From Opitutia bacterium (GTDB lineage Bacteria > Verrucomicrobiota > Verrucomicrobiia > Opitutales > Opitutaceae), in NCBI GenBank assembly GCA_947449835.1, contig CANFSZ010000027.1:1-32425 (forward strand): DNA of 32,425 nucleotides. The letters are read 5' to 3'. Positions 14,897-26,123 of the stretch are shown one piece after another. The notes beneath the pieces are model-generated. The model was not told the origin of the DNA. It saw nothing but the letters and a program-made list of their open reading frames with translations, and searched no databases. Every line of letters starts with the position of its first letter. Position 1 is the stretch's first letter. The position numbers and the translations under genes are program-made.

Positions 14897-15823
14897 CTAG
14901 CGCGTGAGGGCGGTGCGCGCAGCGGCGGCCATGATCGGCGCGGTCGTGGCGGCGGGCACGTCGGTCCAGATCTCGAGGGCTTTGGCGCCTTGGTGGACGA
15001 GCATCGCGAGACCGTTCGCGCAAGGCAGGCCGGCGCGGGCGGCGCAGGCGAGGAGCGGCGTTTGCGGCGGATTATAGATCATGTCGAAGACGGCGGCGAC
15101 GTTGGGCAACGTCGTGAGTTCGACGGGCAAATCATCAGTCGAGCGAAGGCCCGCGCTGGTGGCGTTGATCACAAGCGTGCCCGCGGGCAAATCGACGGGT
15201 GGAGCGCTCGGAGCGAAGCCGCGCAAAGGAATCCCGGCGGCGAGCGGAGCGAGATCGCTGAGCATCGCGCTGAGGTTGGCGGCGGTGCGGTTGGCGATCC
15301 AGAGGGAGGCGCAACGGCGTTGGAGACATTCGACGGCGGCCCCGCGGGCGGCGCCGCCGGCCCCGAGGAGAATCACGTGTGCGCCGGCGAGATCGAGGCC
15401 AAGGGTTTCACGGATGGCGGCGGCGAGGCCGTGACCATCGGTGTTGTGGCCGCGCCAGCCGGCGGGCGTGAGCAGCAGGGTGTTGACGGCGCCGATCGGG
15501 CGCGCGGCGGGGTCGATGGCGGCGATGCGATCGAAGGCGATGATCTTGTGCGGGACGGTGAGATTGAGCCCGTGAAATTTTTTTTCGCGGAAGAGCTCGA
15601 GCGCGCGCGGGAGAGCATCAGGGTGAATCTCGAAGCGAAAATAACGCCAATCGGCGAAGCGCGGGGTGGTGGCGGCGAGCGCCGCGAGGGCGGCATTGTG
15701 CATCGCCGGGCTGATCGAGTGCTTGATCGGGTGGCCGAGGACGGCGAGCGCCGAGCCGGGGTAGGACCACGTGGCGAGATCGGCGAGTGTGAGGACGGCG
15801 GAACTGTCGGGGTGTGCGTTCAC
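14897..15823 (-). CDS. aroE: Shikimate dehydrogenase
   Basis: Reduces 3-dehydroshikimate to shikimate with NADPH, in the cytoplasm. The 308 residues are slightly longer than usual because of an N-terminal stretch of about 24 residues. GHPIKHSISPAMHN at 30-43, the catalytic Lys93 in NLTVPHK, AVNT at 112-115, NTDG with Asp129, the NADP loop LGAGGAARG at 153-161, NRTAANL, NATSAGL and the C-terminal NGLAMLVHQG are all intact. The start is GTG at 15823; no ATG precedes the first domain. It follows the SirB1-like gene by 78 bases on the same strand. The DAHP synthase gene of the same pathway is 4.6 kb away in another unit. Confidence 0.95.
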   Translation of the reverse strand: MNAHPDSSAVLTLADLATWSYPGSALAVLGHPIKHSISPAMHNAALAALAATTPRFADWRYFRFEIHPDALPRALELFREKKFHGLNLTVPHKIIAFDRIAAIDPAARPIGAVNTLLLTPAGWRGHNTDGHGLAAAIRETLGLDLAGAHVILLGAGGAARGAAVECLQRRCASLWIANRTAANLSAMLSDLAPLAAGIPLRGFAPSAPPVDLPAGTLVINATSAGLRSTDDLPVELTTLPNVAAVFDMIYNPPQTPLLACAARAGLPCANGLAMLVHQGAKALEIWTDVPAATTAPIMAAAARTALTR

Positions 15824-15901
15824 AAGCGGCGATTCAGGCGACGAAGGGCGCGGCGGGCAAAAACGAAATCGCTGGACGCAACGAAGTGCGGGCGCGGGGC
15901 A

Positions 15902-16768
15902 TCAGGCCGATTCGCGCGCGTGCGTCTGCTCGAACTCGGCGACGAAGCGGGCAAAAAGTTTCGCGCGCTCGATGTCTTGTGCGAGCGTGTAGTGGTTGAC
16001 CAGATTGCGGCAGCTGCGGCAGAGCACCTCCCGCACGGAGGTGGGCATAAGATCGGCGGGCTTTGGCTCGAGCTGATGGCTGCGCAGAAACGTGGTGATT
16101 TCTTCGACGTCGCGGAAGAGGCCGCGGTCAAACGGATCGACGAAGAACGGTTCCTCGTCGTCGTAGCAGCCGACGATGAAGTGGCCAGGTAGGCCGATGG
16201 GCTCAAGCGGGAGACTGAGACGTTGGGCGACGAGCAAGTAGACAAGACTGAGCGAGAGGGGGATGCCTTGGCGGCGCGTGAGGACCTCATCGATGAAGCT
16301 GTTGCGCGGGTCGGTATAGTGTTCGACGTTGCCGCGGAAACCCCATTCGTGAAACAGCACGCGATTCATGATGCGGCACTTCTCGCGGGTGGTCGCGGGC
16401 TCGGCGATGAGCTCGGTGCAACGCGCGGCGATGGCATCGAGTTGTTCGCAGCAGGCGCCGACGTCGAGCTGCGGGTTGACCGTGCGCGCGAGGAGCAACG
16501 CGCCCGTTTCAAGCTCGTAGTGGAGCGACCGAATGAACGTAAGAAATTCCCCAACGGGGTCTGCGAGCTGGAGTTCTTCGATGAAGCTACTCGCGGCGCG
16601 GGCGAGGGCGGGGTGCGCGCCACGGGCGATCTCGTGGAGAAACGGTGCGGCGTCGGCGCCGAGGGCGGTGAAGCGCGCCAGCAAGGCCCGGCGCACGGTG
16701 GGGCTCGGGTCGTCGAGGAGGCTGAGGAGCGCGGATTTTTGGGCGGGACTCAGCGGCGTGGTTTCCAC
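15902..16768 (-). CDS. SirB1/transglutaminase-like protein with an N-terminal HEAT-like segment
   Basis: A 288-residue protein of the family called SirB1 or transglutaminase-like, function poorly known. The first 70 residues look like one or two HEAT-type helices (SPTVRRALLARFTALGADAA, FLHEIARGAHPALARAA). The core has REKCRIMNRVLFHEWGFRGN, then YTDPRNSFIDEVLTRRQGIP and LSLSLVYLLVAQRLSLPLEP, followed by PGHFIVGCYDD, the usual SirB1 signature. A TPR-like end (NLVNHYTLAQDIERAKLFA) is shorter than in many relatives. The start is GTG 16768 (METTPLSP). It lies between aroE and the FAD oxidoreductase on the same strand, with no clear functional tie. Confidence 0.87.
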   Translation of the reverse strand: METTPLSPAQKSALLSLLDDPSPTVRRALLARFTALGADAAPFLHEIARGAHPALARAASSFIEELQLADPVGEFLTFIRSLHYELETGALLLARTVNPQLDVGACCEQLDAIAARCTELIAEPATTREKCRIMNRVLFHEWGFRGNVEHYTDPRNSFIDEVLTRRQGIPLSLSLVYLLVAQRLSLPLEPIGLPGHFIVGCYDDEEPFFVDPFDRGLFRDVEEITTFLRSHQLEPKPADLMPTSVREVLCRSCRNLVNHYTLAQDIERAKLFARFVAEFEQTHARESA

Positions 16769-16819
16769 GCGAAAAACCGAGACGCGTTTAGCTCGTGAGG
16801 CAATGCGGAAGCGCGGACG

Positions 16820-18124
16820 TTACGCGCGCTCGGGCCAAGGGTCGCGCGCGAGGAGTTGGCCGGCGAGGCGGTGGGCGCTGAGGAGGCCGTCTTCGTGGAA
16901 GCCGTAGCGTTGCCAGGCGCCGGCGAAGAACGTCTCGGTGGTGCCGCGCGCGGCTTGGTTGAGCGCGGGCAACTCGGCTTGGGCGGCGGTGGCTTCGAGG
17001 CTGAAGAGCGGGTGTTCGTACGCGATGCGGCGGAGGACGCGCGCAGGGTCGATGGCTTCGGGGCGGTTGATGGTGACGAAATAATTTTCGCGGTCGGAGA
17101 CGCCTTGGAGTTTGTTCATCCAGTAGTGCGTGGCGGTGGAGACGGCGCCGGTGGCGTCTCGGGCGATCTCGTAGTTCCACGCGGACCAAGCGAGGCGCGT
17201 GCGCGGCATGACGGCGACATCGGTGTGGAGCGTAGCGGTGTTGGCTTGGTAGTGGAACGCGCCGAGGAGGCGGCGCTCAGCGTCGGTGGGCGCGGCGAGG
17301 AGTCGGAGCGCTTGGTCGCCGTGGCAGGCGAGGATTACTTTATCAAACGACTCGCTGCCGCCCGTGGCGGTCGTGACCGTGACGCCGCGGGGCGAGCGGA
17401 CGATACTCGTGGCGGCGGCGTTGAGGCGGATGCGCTCGGCGAAAGGCGCGGTGAGCGGGGCGACGTAGCTCTTGGAACCGTTTTCTACGGTCCACCACTG
17501 GTGTTGGGTGTCGAGCCCGAGGAAGCCGTGGTTTTGAAAAAACCGGAGTAGCGCGGCGGCGGGAAAGCCGAGCATTTTCTCGGGCGGCGTGCTCCACACG
17601 GCGGAGCTCATGGGTACGAGATAGAGGTCGAAAAAATCGGGGCCGTAGCCGCGACGTTTCACGTAGTCGCCGAGGGTTTCGGTGGCGATGGGCGAGGTGG
17701 GATCGGCGAGGGCGGCGACGGCTTCTTGGTTAAAGCGGTGGATCGCGGCGAGCATCCGGTAGAAACGCGGGCGGAGGAGATTGCGGCGCTGGGCGAAAAG
17801 GTGGTTGAGCGAGGAGCCGCAGAATTCCAAGCCGCTGTCGACGTGGCGGACGCTGAACGACATGTCGGTTTTCTTGGTGGCGACACGGAGTTCGTGAAAC
17901 AGGCGCGTGAGCAGCGGGTACGTGGCGTGGTTAAAAACCATGAAGCCCGTGTCGATCGGGACGGCGCGGCCGGTGCCGGGCTCGGTGGCGTGGACGGTGT
18001 TGGTGTGGCCGCCGATGTAGTCCGCCGCTTCAAAGAGCGTGAGGTCGTAGTCGCGTTGCAGGAAATGGGCACAGCCGAGGCCGGCTATGCCGGTGCCGAC
18101 GATGGCGAGGCGAGGTTGGGACAT
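16820..18124 (-). CDS. FAD-dependent amine-oxidase-like oxidoreductase (COG2907 type)
   Basis: A 434-residue flavoprotein. The N-terminal dinucleotide motif AIVGTGIAGLGCA is at 7-19 and the ribose-binding FEAADYIGGHTNT at 31-43. Then come PIDTGFMVFNHATYP, WSTPPEKMLGFPAA and the C-terminal FAGAWQRYGFHEDGLLSAHR, which holds the end of the FAD site. This is the pattern of the NAD(P)-binding proteins commonly found next to cyclopropane fatty acid synthase and DUF1365 genes. Those partners are absent here; instead the next gene upstream is a fatty acid desaturase, so a role in modifying membrane acyl chains is likely but unproven. No membrane segment is seen. The start ATG 18124 directly precedes the nucleotide fold. 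The 150 bases upstream (18125-18270) are GC-rich and hold nothing I can identify. Confidence 0.87.
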   Translation of the reverse strand: MSQPRLAIVGTGIAGLGCAHFLQRDYDLTLFEAADYIGGHTNTVHATEPGTGRAVPIDTGFMVFNHATYPLLTRLFHELRVATKKTDMSFSVRHVDSGLEFCGSSLNHLFAQRRNLLRPRFYRMLAAIHRFNQEAVAALADPTSPIATETLGDYVKRRGYGPDFFDLYLVPMSSAVWSTPPEKMLGFPAAALLRFFQNHGFLGLDTQHQWWTVENGSKSYVAPLTAPFAERIRLNAAATSIVRSPRGVTVTTATGGSESFDKVILACHGDQALRLLAAPTDAERRLLGAFHYQANTATLHTDVAVMPRTRLAWSAWNYEIARDATGAVSTATHYWMNKLQGVSDRENYFVTINRPEAIDPARVLRRIAYEHPLFSLEATAAQAELPALNQAARGTTETFFAGAWQRYGFHEDGLLSAHRLAGQLLARDPWPERA

Positions 18125-18270
18125 GGGAGAAAAGGCGGCGGTTGAAACGGAGCGGAGGCGAGTTACGAGCGGCGAAGGTGGTGCGTGTGGAGAGGGTGGT
18201 GAAGGGATGAGCGTGCGGCGCGGGGAAAGTGGTGGATGTTACGCTTGAGGCGGAAAAACGGATGGGAAAA

Positions 18271-18302
18271 TAAAAAAGCCCGAGGCGCGGGGCGCTTCGG
18301 GC
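18271..18302 (-). terminator. Rho-independent terminator of the desaturase gene
   Basis: An 11-bp stem with one G-T pair (GCCCGAGGCGC at 18278-18288 and GCGCTTCGGGC at 18292-18302) is followed on the minus strand by TTTTTTATTTT. It lies 21 bases beyond the desaturase stop and means the FAD oxidoreductase downstream needs its own promoter or read-through. Confidence 0.82.
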
Positions 18303-18323
18303 GGGGAGGGGAGCGAGGCGAGT

Positions 18324-22065
<3,742 letters not shown>

Positions 22066-22100
22066 GCCCGACCCGCCGAATCCCCGTCGCTCCATCCCCC

Positions 22101-22139
22101 GGCGCGCCCCCGCGAAGACTCGCGCCGGCGCGCCTTTTT
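22101..22139 (+). terminator. Terminator of katG
   Basis: GGCGCGCC at 22101-22108 and again at 22127-22134 pair to form the outer stem, with CGCG/CGCG (22111-22114, 22121-22124) extending it inside after a small internal loop. TTTTT at 22135-22139 follows directly. It begins 36 bases after the katG stop. Confidence 0.75.
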
Positions 22140-22210
22140 ATTTCCCCTGCTCGCGGTCCTCGTTTCCCTCCTAGCCAGAATCCTTGGCCGAACCTAAAAC
22201 TCGTAAAAAC

Positions 22211-22273
22211 GGTCAAAAACCATAAAATCAGGCCAAAAAAACCTCTTTTTAGCCTGATTCTGGTCAAAAAACC
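22211..22273. repeat. Inverted repeat flanked by short direct repeats
   Basis: AATCAGGC (22226-22233) and GCCTGATT (22252-22259) form an inverted repeat whose 18-base interior is A-rich on the left and T-rich on the right, so it can fold completely. GGTCAAAAACC (22211-22221) and GGTCAAAAAACC (22262-22273) flank it as near-identical direct repeats. The AT-richness stands out from the surroundings. The rest of this gene-poor stretch (22140-22475) shows no gene I can support. Confidence 0.5.
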
Positions 22274-22475
22274 GCCCACAACCGCAATGTGCGTGATGCT
22301 ACGAACCAGCGAAATTCCCCCGCAAAAGCGCTCCGCAAGTTCGCCAAGAGCCTCCACGAGACGGCGAAGAGTTCAGACAGGTAGGGAAAAAGGGTAAACG
22401 GATCGGGAAAGCAGAAAAACTCCTCCCACCACGCGCCATGCTCCATGGCATGATTGGCTGGTTTTTCTGCCGCTC

Positions 22476-22670
22476 GTGCTCTTGTCCACTACAATAATCT
22501 ACAAGCTGCCTCTTACGCAACGGGTCGGTTTCATGGCGCTGGGTATCGGCTTCACGCTCTTTATGCCGATCATCTTTGCGGTGAATGGATTTTTCATGGG
22601 GTTGATCGGAGGCTGGTCTTATAACCGCCTCGCCCAGTGGATCGGCGGCATCGAGGTCGAGATCAAGTAA
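22476..22670 (+). CDS. Small membrane protein with a YNxxAxxxGGI motif
   Basis: About 64 residues. Two hydrophobic stretches (FMALGIGFTLFMPIIFAVNG and the part reaching GGW) are followed by WSYNRLAQWIGGIEVEIK. The Y-N-x-x-A-x-x-x-G-G-I end is shared by a family of short membrane proteins of unknown role (DUF3566-like, recognised from memory). The start is uncertain. GTG 22476 is the best candidate; the frame is open back to 22398, with further hydrophobic residues (WLVFLPLVLL) but no ATG. An ATG at 22533 would cut away the first part. It lies between katG and the convergent helicase gene, with no visible partner. Confidence 0.62.
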   Translation: MLLSTTIIYKLPLTQRVGFMALGIGFTLFMPIIFAVNGFFMGLIGGWSYNRLAQWIGGIEVEIK

Positions 22671-22701
22671 GAGCGAGGGCCGGCGCGACCCGCGGGGCGG
22701 A

Positions 22702-24903
22702 TTAAGGTGTGACGCGGCTGGAGACGAAGCTGCCGGCGCGGGTGAAGCGGTGGTTGACCGGGCGGCGTTGGTCGGGGGTGAGCGGCGGGAGCGCGGGGAG
22801 TGTGTCGGCTTTGGCGGTGGCGAGTTGCGTACGACAGAGCGCGCGAAACGTGTCCCAGCGTTCGGCCAAAAACAGTTCGGCGGCGGCGCGGCGGTCTGTG
22901 CGCGTTGCGATATCGGCGGGCAACGTGATCGGGGCGGAGCGGGCCGTCTGCCGGAGCAAGCTGCGCCACTCGGTGAGCAGGCGGTCGACGTCGCCGCGGC
23001 CGGCAAATTCTTGGGCATCGACCACCTGACGGGTCGATTCGTGGGTGGAGACGATGGCGGAGACGACCTCGCTAGCGCCGAAGCCGTAGCCGGGCGGGAG
23101 ACCTTCGTGGAGGTAACCCTCGATGGTGGTGCGGCGGTAGGTGCGTTCGCAGAGGGCGGCGAGGCGGCCGAGGCGGCGGGGGTGGGTGCCGGCGAAGCGG
23201 TCCGCGGCGAAGAGATTGGCGCAATCAAAGAGAAGCGCGTCGAGCGGGTAGCGGCGGTCCTCGAGGGCGGCGGCGAGGGCGAGGCCTTCGGGGCCAAGGT
23301 AACAGGCGACGATGGCGCCGCGGGCGGTGAGTTGGAGGTCGCGGTCAAGTACGCCCACGCGTTGCCATTGCCAGAGCGGGGTGGGTTGGACGGAAAGGGC
23401 GAGGCAGGCCGGGCGGTGCGTGCAGGTGAGGCAGGCGAGAAAAGGATCGCGTTCGCGGCGTACGAGGCGGGCGCGGCCGGTATCGGTGCGATGGTGGCAA
23501 GGGAGCTCGGTCTCGGGCGGGAGCGCGGCGGTGGTTTCGGCGCCGAAGGCGACGGGCGTATCGGTGAAGAATCGGGTGGCGCTGGCGGCGGCGAGGGCGG
23601 CGGTGGGCGCGCCGGGGTAAAGCTGACGCAGGAAGAACGCCCACGGGAGCGGAGCGGCGCGTTTGAGGCGGAGCGGGGCGGCGCGGCGGAGGCGAGGGGT
23701 GGAGCTGGAGACGAGGACGAAGCCGTACTCGTCGAGGCCGCGGCGGCCGGCACGGCCGACCATCTGGAGCAAGTCGTGGGGCGGGATCTCGTGCTCGATG
23801 GGGCCGAGGTTGAAATGGGAGGCGGTGATTAGGACGGAGCGTAGAGAGAAGTTGATGCCAGCGCTGAGGCCGAGGGTGGCGAAGACGGCGCGGAGTTGGC
23901 CGGCTTTGGCGAGCGGCTCGATGAGCCCGGCGCGTTGGGCGTAGGCGAGGCCGCTGTGGTGGTAGGCGACGCGTTGGCGGAGAAGTTTGGCGAGGGCGGG
24001 GCCGGCGAGTTGTTCTTGCTCGGGGGTGAGGGAGAGCGGCTCGGCGAGCGGGACCTCGCGGGCGAACTGGCGGGCGAGACGTTCGGCGTCGTGGCGGTGC
24101 GGGGCAAAGATCAGCACCGGACCGAGGCCCTCGCGGAGGGCGCCGGCGATCCGGCGTGACCAAAAGCCCTCGATGGTACGCGGGAGGCCGGCGATGAGAT
24201 CATCGACTTCGACTTCCTCGAGCGGGACGGGGCGTTTACGGTGGCTGACGACTTCGACGTGGCGGCCGAGTCGTTGGAGCCAAGCGGCGACGTCGTGGGG
24301 GTTGGCGACGGCGCCGGAGAGGAGGAGGAGTTGGAGCTGGGGCGGGGCGGAGAGGAGGGCGCCTTCGTAGTGATTGCCGCGGGCGGTATCGGCGAGCCAG
24401 TGGTATTCGTCGATGACGAGGAGGTGGAAGGGCGCGAGGTCGTTGGGGCGCGTGGGGTGGGCGGGGGCGATCTGGCTTTGGACAGCTTCGAGGGTGGCGA
24501 CGACGAGTGGGGCCGTGGGGTCGATGGTGATGTCGCCGGTGATGATGCCCACGCGCCAACCGCGGGCGCGCCATTCGGCGTATTTGTCGTTGGCGAGGGC
24601 GCGGGTGGGGACGGTGAAGAGGGCGCGGCGAGCGAAATTCGTCTGCTCGGCCCAGCGCTCGAAGACGTAGGTTTTGCCCGCGCCGGTGGGAGCGTCGATC
24701 ACGACGTCGCGGCCGGCCTCGAGGGCACGGATCGCCTCGGCCTGCCAGCGGTCGGGGAGGACGAGTTTTTGAAGGCCGGCGAAAGCGTCGGTCAGCACGG
24801 CATCGAACGTGCGTGGGCGCGAAGGCGCGTCAAACCGTGGCCGGAATTTTTCGCGGAAATTTTTGCGCGGGGATCTGCGGCCGATGATCAAGCGAGGGAA
24901 CAT
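22702..24903 (-). CDS. Ski2-like superfamily 2 helicase (DEYH box)
   Basis: ATP-dependent nucleic-acid helicase of about 733 residues. Motif I APTGAGKT is at 71-78, Ia TVPTRALANDK at 97-107, motif II DEYH at 165-168, motif III SGAVANP, motif V ATLGLSAGINF and motif VI QMVGRAGRRG at 380-389. The motif V-VI pair and the long C-terminal helical part are of the Ski2/Mtr4 type, suggesting RNA or DNA unwinding linked to decay or repair. Near residue 490 a Cys cluster CLTCTHRPAC (C-x2-C-x5-C) may hold zinc or iron-sulphur. ATG 24903 (MFPRLIIGRR) is chosen; a GTG at 24921 would add six residues. It has no close operon partner. Substrate unknown. Confidence 0.88.
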   Translation of the reverse strand: MFPRLIIGRRSPRKNFREKFRPRFDAPSRPRTFDAVLTDAFAGLQKLVLPDRWQAEAIRALEAGRDVVIDAPTGAGKTYVFERWAEQTNFARRALFTVPTRALANDKYAEWRARGWRVGIITGDITIDPTAPLVVATLEAVQSQIAPAHPTRPNDLAPFHLLVIDEYHWLADTARGNHYEGALLSAPPQLQLLLLSGAVANPHDVAAWLQRLGRHVEVVSHRKRPVPLEEVEVDDLIAGLPRTIEGFWSRRIAGALREGLGPVLIFAPHRHDAERLARQFAREVPLAEPLSLTPEQEQLAGPALAKLLRQRVAYHHSGLAYAQRAGLIEPLAKAGQLRAVFATLGLSAGINFSLRSVLITASHFNLGPIEHEIPPHDLLQMVGRAGRRGLDEYGFVLVSSSTPRLRRAAPLRLKRAAPLPWAFFLRQLYPGAPTAALAAASATRFFTDTPVAFGAETTAALPPETELPCHHRTDTGRARLVRRERDPFLACLTCTHRPACLALSVQPTPLWQWQRVGVLDRDLQLTARGAIVACYLGPEGLALAAALEDRRYPLDALLFDCANLFAADRFAGTHPRRLGRLAALCERTYRRTTIEGYLHEGLPPGYGFGASEVVSAIVSTHESTRQVVDAQEFAGRGDVDRLLTEWRSLLRQTARSAPITLPADIATRTDRRAAAELFLAERWDTFRALCRTQLATAKADTLPALPPLTPDQRRPVNHRFTRAGSFVSSRVTP

Positions 24904-25045
24904 CGCCGCGGGGTCGCACACCCATTAGCGCGGATGCGAGGGGCGGTGATTTTATAAATTTATGCCGGTGATGGCGGTTCGCTCTAGCCAAACGGCCCGT
25001 TGCTCCGCATGTTCTTCCTTTCGTCTCCGACACCACTACCAACCG

Positions 25046-25165
25046 ATGATAGCTGCCATGATCGTTATTTCACTCTTAATCGCCCTCGTGGCCACCGAGC
25101 CCGACGCGTCCGAAAGGGACAAGGCACCGGAGCCGGCCCCGCCGCGCCCGAAGAAAGTGAAGTAA
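25046..25165 (+). CDS. Possible small membrane peptide, 39 residues
   Basis: A short frame MIAAMIVISLLIALVATEPD followed by a charged, Pro- and Lys-rich tail ending KKVK. One hydrophobic helix is predicted. The frame opens earlier (24962), but the upstream residues look random. There is no homologue I recognise and no Shine-Dalgarno. It could be real or chance. The following bases 25166-25220 contain nothing notable. Confidence 0.35.
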   Translation: MIAAMIVISLLIALVATEPDASERDKAPEPAPPRPKKVK

Positions 25166-25219
25166 ACGCGGGCGAGACGGAGCGATTTGCAATTTAAGTA
25201 AATCGGCGGCGGTTTGGTG

Positions 25220-25260
25220 AAAATGACAAAGGCGCGCCGACTTGCGTGGACGCGCCCTTG
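25220..25260 (-). terminator. Hairpin terminator of the TonB-C gene
   Basis: GGCGCG (25231-25236) pairs with CGCGCC (25251-25256), extended after one mismatch by CAA/TTG. On the minus strand the stem is followed by TTTGTCATTTT. It lies 31 bases after the stop of the TonB-C gene. Confidence 0.6.
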
Positions 25261-25290
25261 GTTGGTTTTCTCGTTTAACCTAACGTCGGC

Positions 25291-25686
25291 TCAGTTCGAG
25301 GCGAGGCGGGGGCTGGCTGCCGCAGCATCGACGATGTGCAACGGGAGAACGACTTTCGTCGCCACCGGCACGCCACCTTTGACCGCGGGTTTGAACTCCC
25401 ACTTTTTGACTGCGTCCAGGACGGCGCCGCTCAGCATGATGTCCACGGGGGACTTCACTTTGAAGGCGGAGGTTTTACCTTGGGCGTCCACCACGAATTC
25501 GACTTCGACGGTGGAACCGATGTATTCGGCGCGGACGGATGGGGAAACCACCACGACCGGCACCGGCACGCCGGCATCTTTACAGCACGTCTCGAGGTAG
25601 GTCGCTTCCAAGCTCTTTGCCTGGAGGGCGGGAGCGAGGAGAGCGGCCAAGCTGAACAGGACGGCGACTTTGTTTACGTGTTTCAT
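25291..25686 (-). CDS. Exported TonB C-terminal-domain protein
   Basis: A 131-residue protein with a signal peptide (MKHVNKVAVLFSLAALLAPALQA, cleaved near residue 23). It then carries a single TonB C-terminal-type domain: VEVEFVVDAQGKTSAFKVKS, DAVKKWEFKPAVKGGVPVAT and a final strand VVLPLHIVD. The usual N-terminal membrane anchor and Pro-rich spacer are missing, so it cannot bridge from ExbB/ExbD in the classical way. A Cys-Cys pair (LETCCKDAG) near residue 34 of the precursor is unusual. It may act as a periplasmic TonB accessory for outer-membrane receptors such as the one at 30085. It is alone, with a terminator at 25220-25260. Confidence 0.82.
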   Translation of the reverse strand: MKHVNKVAVLFSLAALLAPALQAKSLEATYLETCCKDAGVPVPVVVVSPSVRAEYIGSTVEVEFVVDAQGKTSAFKVKSPVDIMLSGAVLDAVKKWEFKPAVKGGVPVATKVVLPLHIVDAAAASPRLASN

Positions 25687-25739
25687 GACTTTTTTTATTT
25701 ATAAACTCCGCCCACCCAGGGCGCGGAGAGGTTGGTTTC

Positions 25740-25965
25740 TAGGCATCTGGCTTTAGTGGCATCCGGGCCGTCGCCCGCGCGGTTAAGCGCGGGCCGCGAA
25801 CCGAAGGTCTGACCGAGACCGGCGTGAGCCAATCGCGGCCAAAGTTTCCGTTTTGGGGCGGGACCAGACCAGGCGAGGCGCAACCGTCGCGAGCGCGCTA
25901 CACCCGTAAAGTGATTGAGACGTAAACAGCGTCTCCCGCCGGGCACGCAGGCACCGGTCGGGGAA
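25740..25965. other. Hairpin-rich non-coding block, possible dispersed repeat or structured RNA
   Basis: No credible gene lies between 25687 and 26123. This block contains several short stem-loops: GCCCGCGC/GCGCGGGC (25773-25794), GGTCT/AGACC (25806-25820), CCAAA/TTTGG (25839-25856) and GAGACG/CGTCTC (25917-25935). It is GC-rich but not coding-like, and short Arg-rich frames cross it on the minus strand (25695-25946). A further hairpin AAGAAC/GTTCTT (25971-25990) follows. This is either a family of intergenic repeats or a leader of the downstream hydrolase; I cannot decide by eye. Confidence 0.4.
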
Positions 25966-26123
25966 ATTCAAAGAACGTAAAGGGGTTCTTCGAAAGCAAA
26001 TGAGGGTGTTGGCCTCCGTCTTAGTTTAGCAAGTGCCGTGCCTGCGCGACGCGATAATGTAACGCCGCTAAATCCCAGTCCGCCGAGATTGCCAGCGCCG
26101 GCGCGGGGCCTTTGGCTCGCGGG

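Noticed and set aside
14990-16192. 400-residue plus-strand frame
   Set aside because: It is antisense to aroE and the SirB1-like gene and has the Gly/Glu/Arg-rich composition of GC-rich shadow frames; no motif is seen.
22299-23753. 484-residue minus-strand frame
   Set aside because: Ser/Pro/Ala-rich and overlaps the helicase in another frame, where all helicase motifs are found.
22750-23832. 360-residue plus-strand frame
   Set aside because: Antisense shadow of the helicase gene, made of Gly/Glu/Ala repeats without a fold signature.
25695-25946. 83-residue Arg-rich minus-strand frame
   Set aside because: Lies over the hairpin-rich non-coding block and looks like a chance frame in a repeat; reported as a structured block instead.
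25740-25965. Cobalamin riboswitch before the TonB/MBL genes
   Set aside because: Some bases resemble its core, but the B12 box and the expected order of conserved segments are not present.
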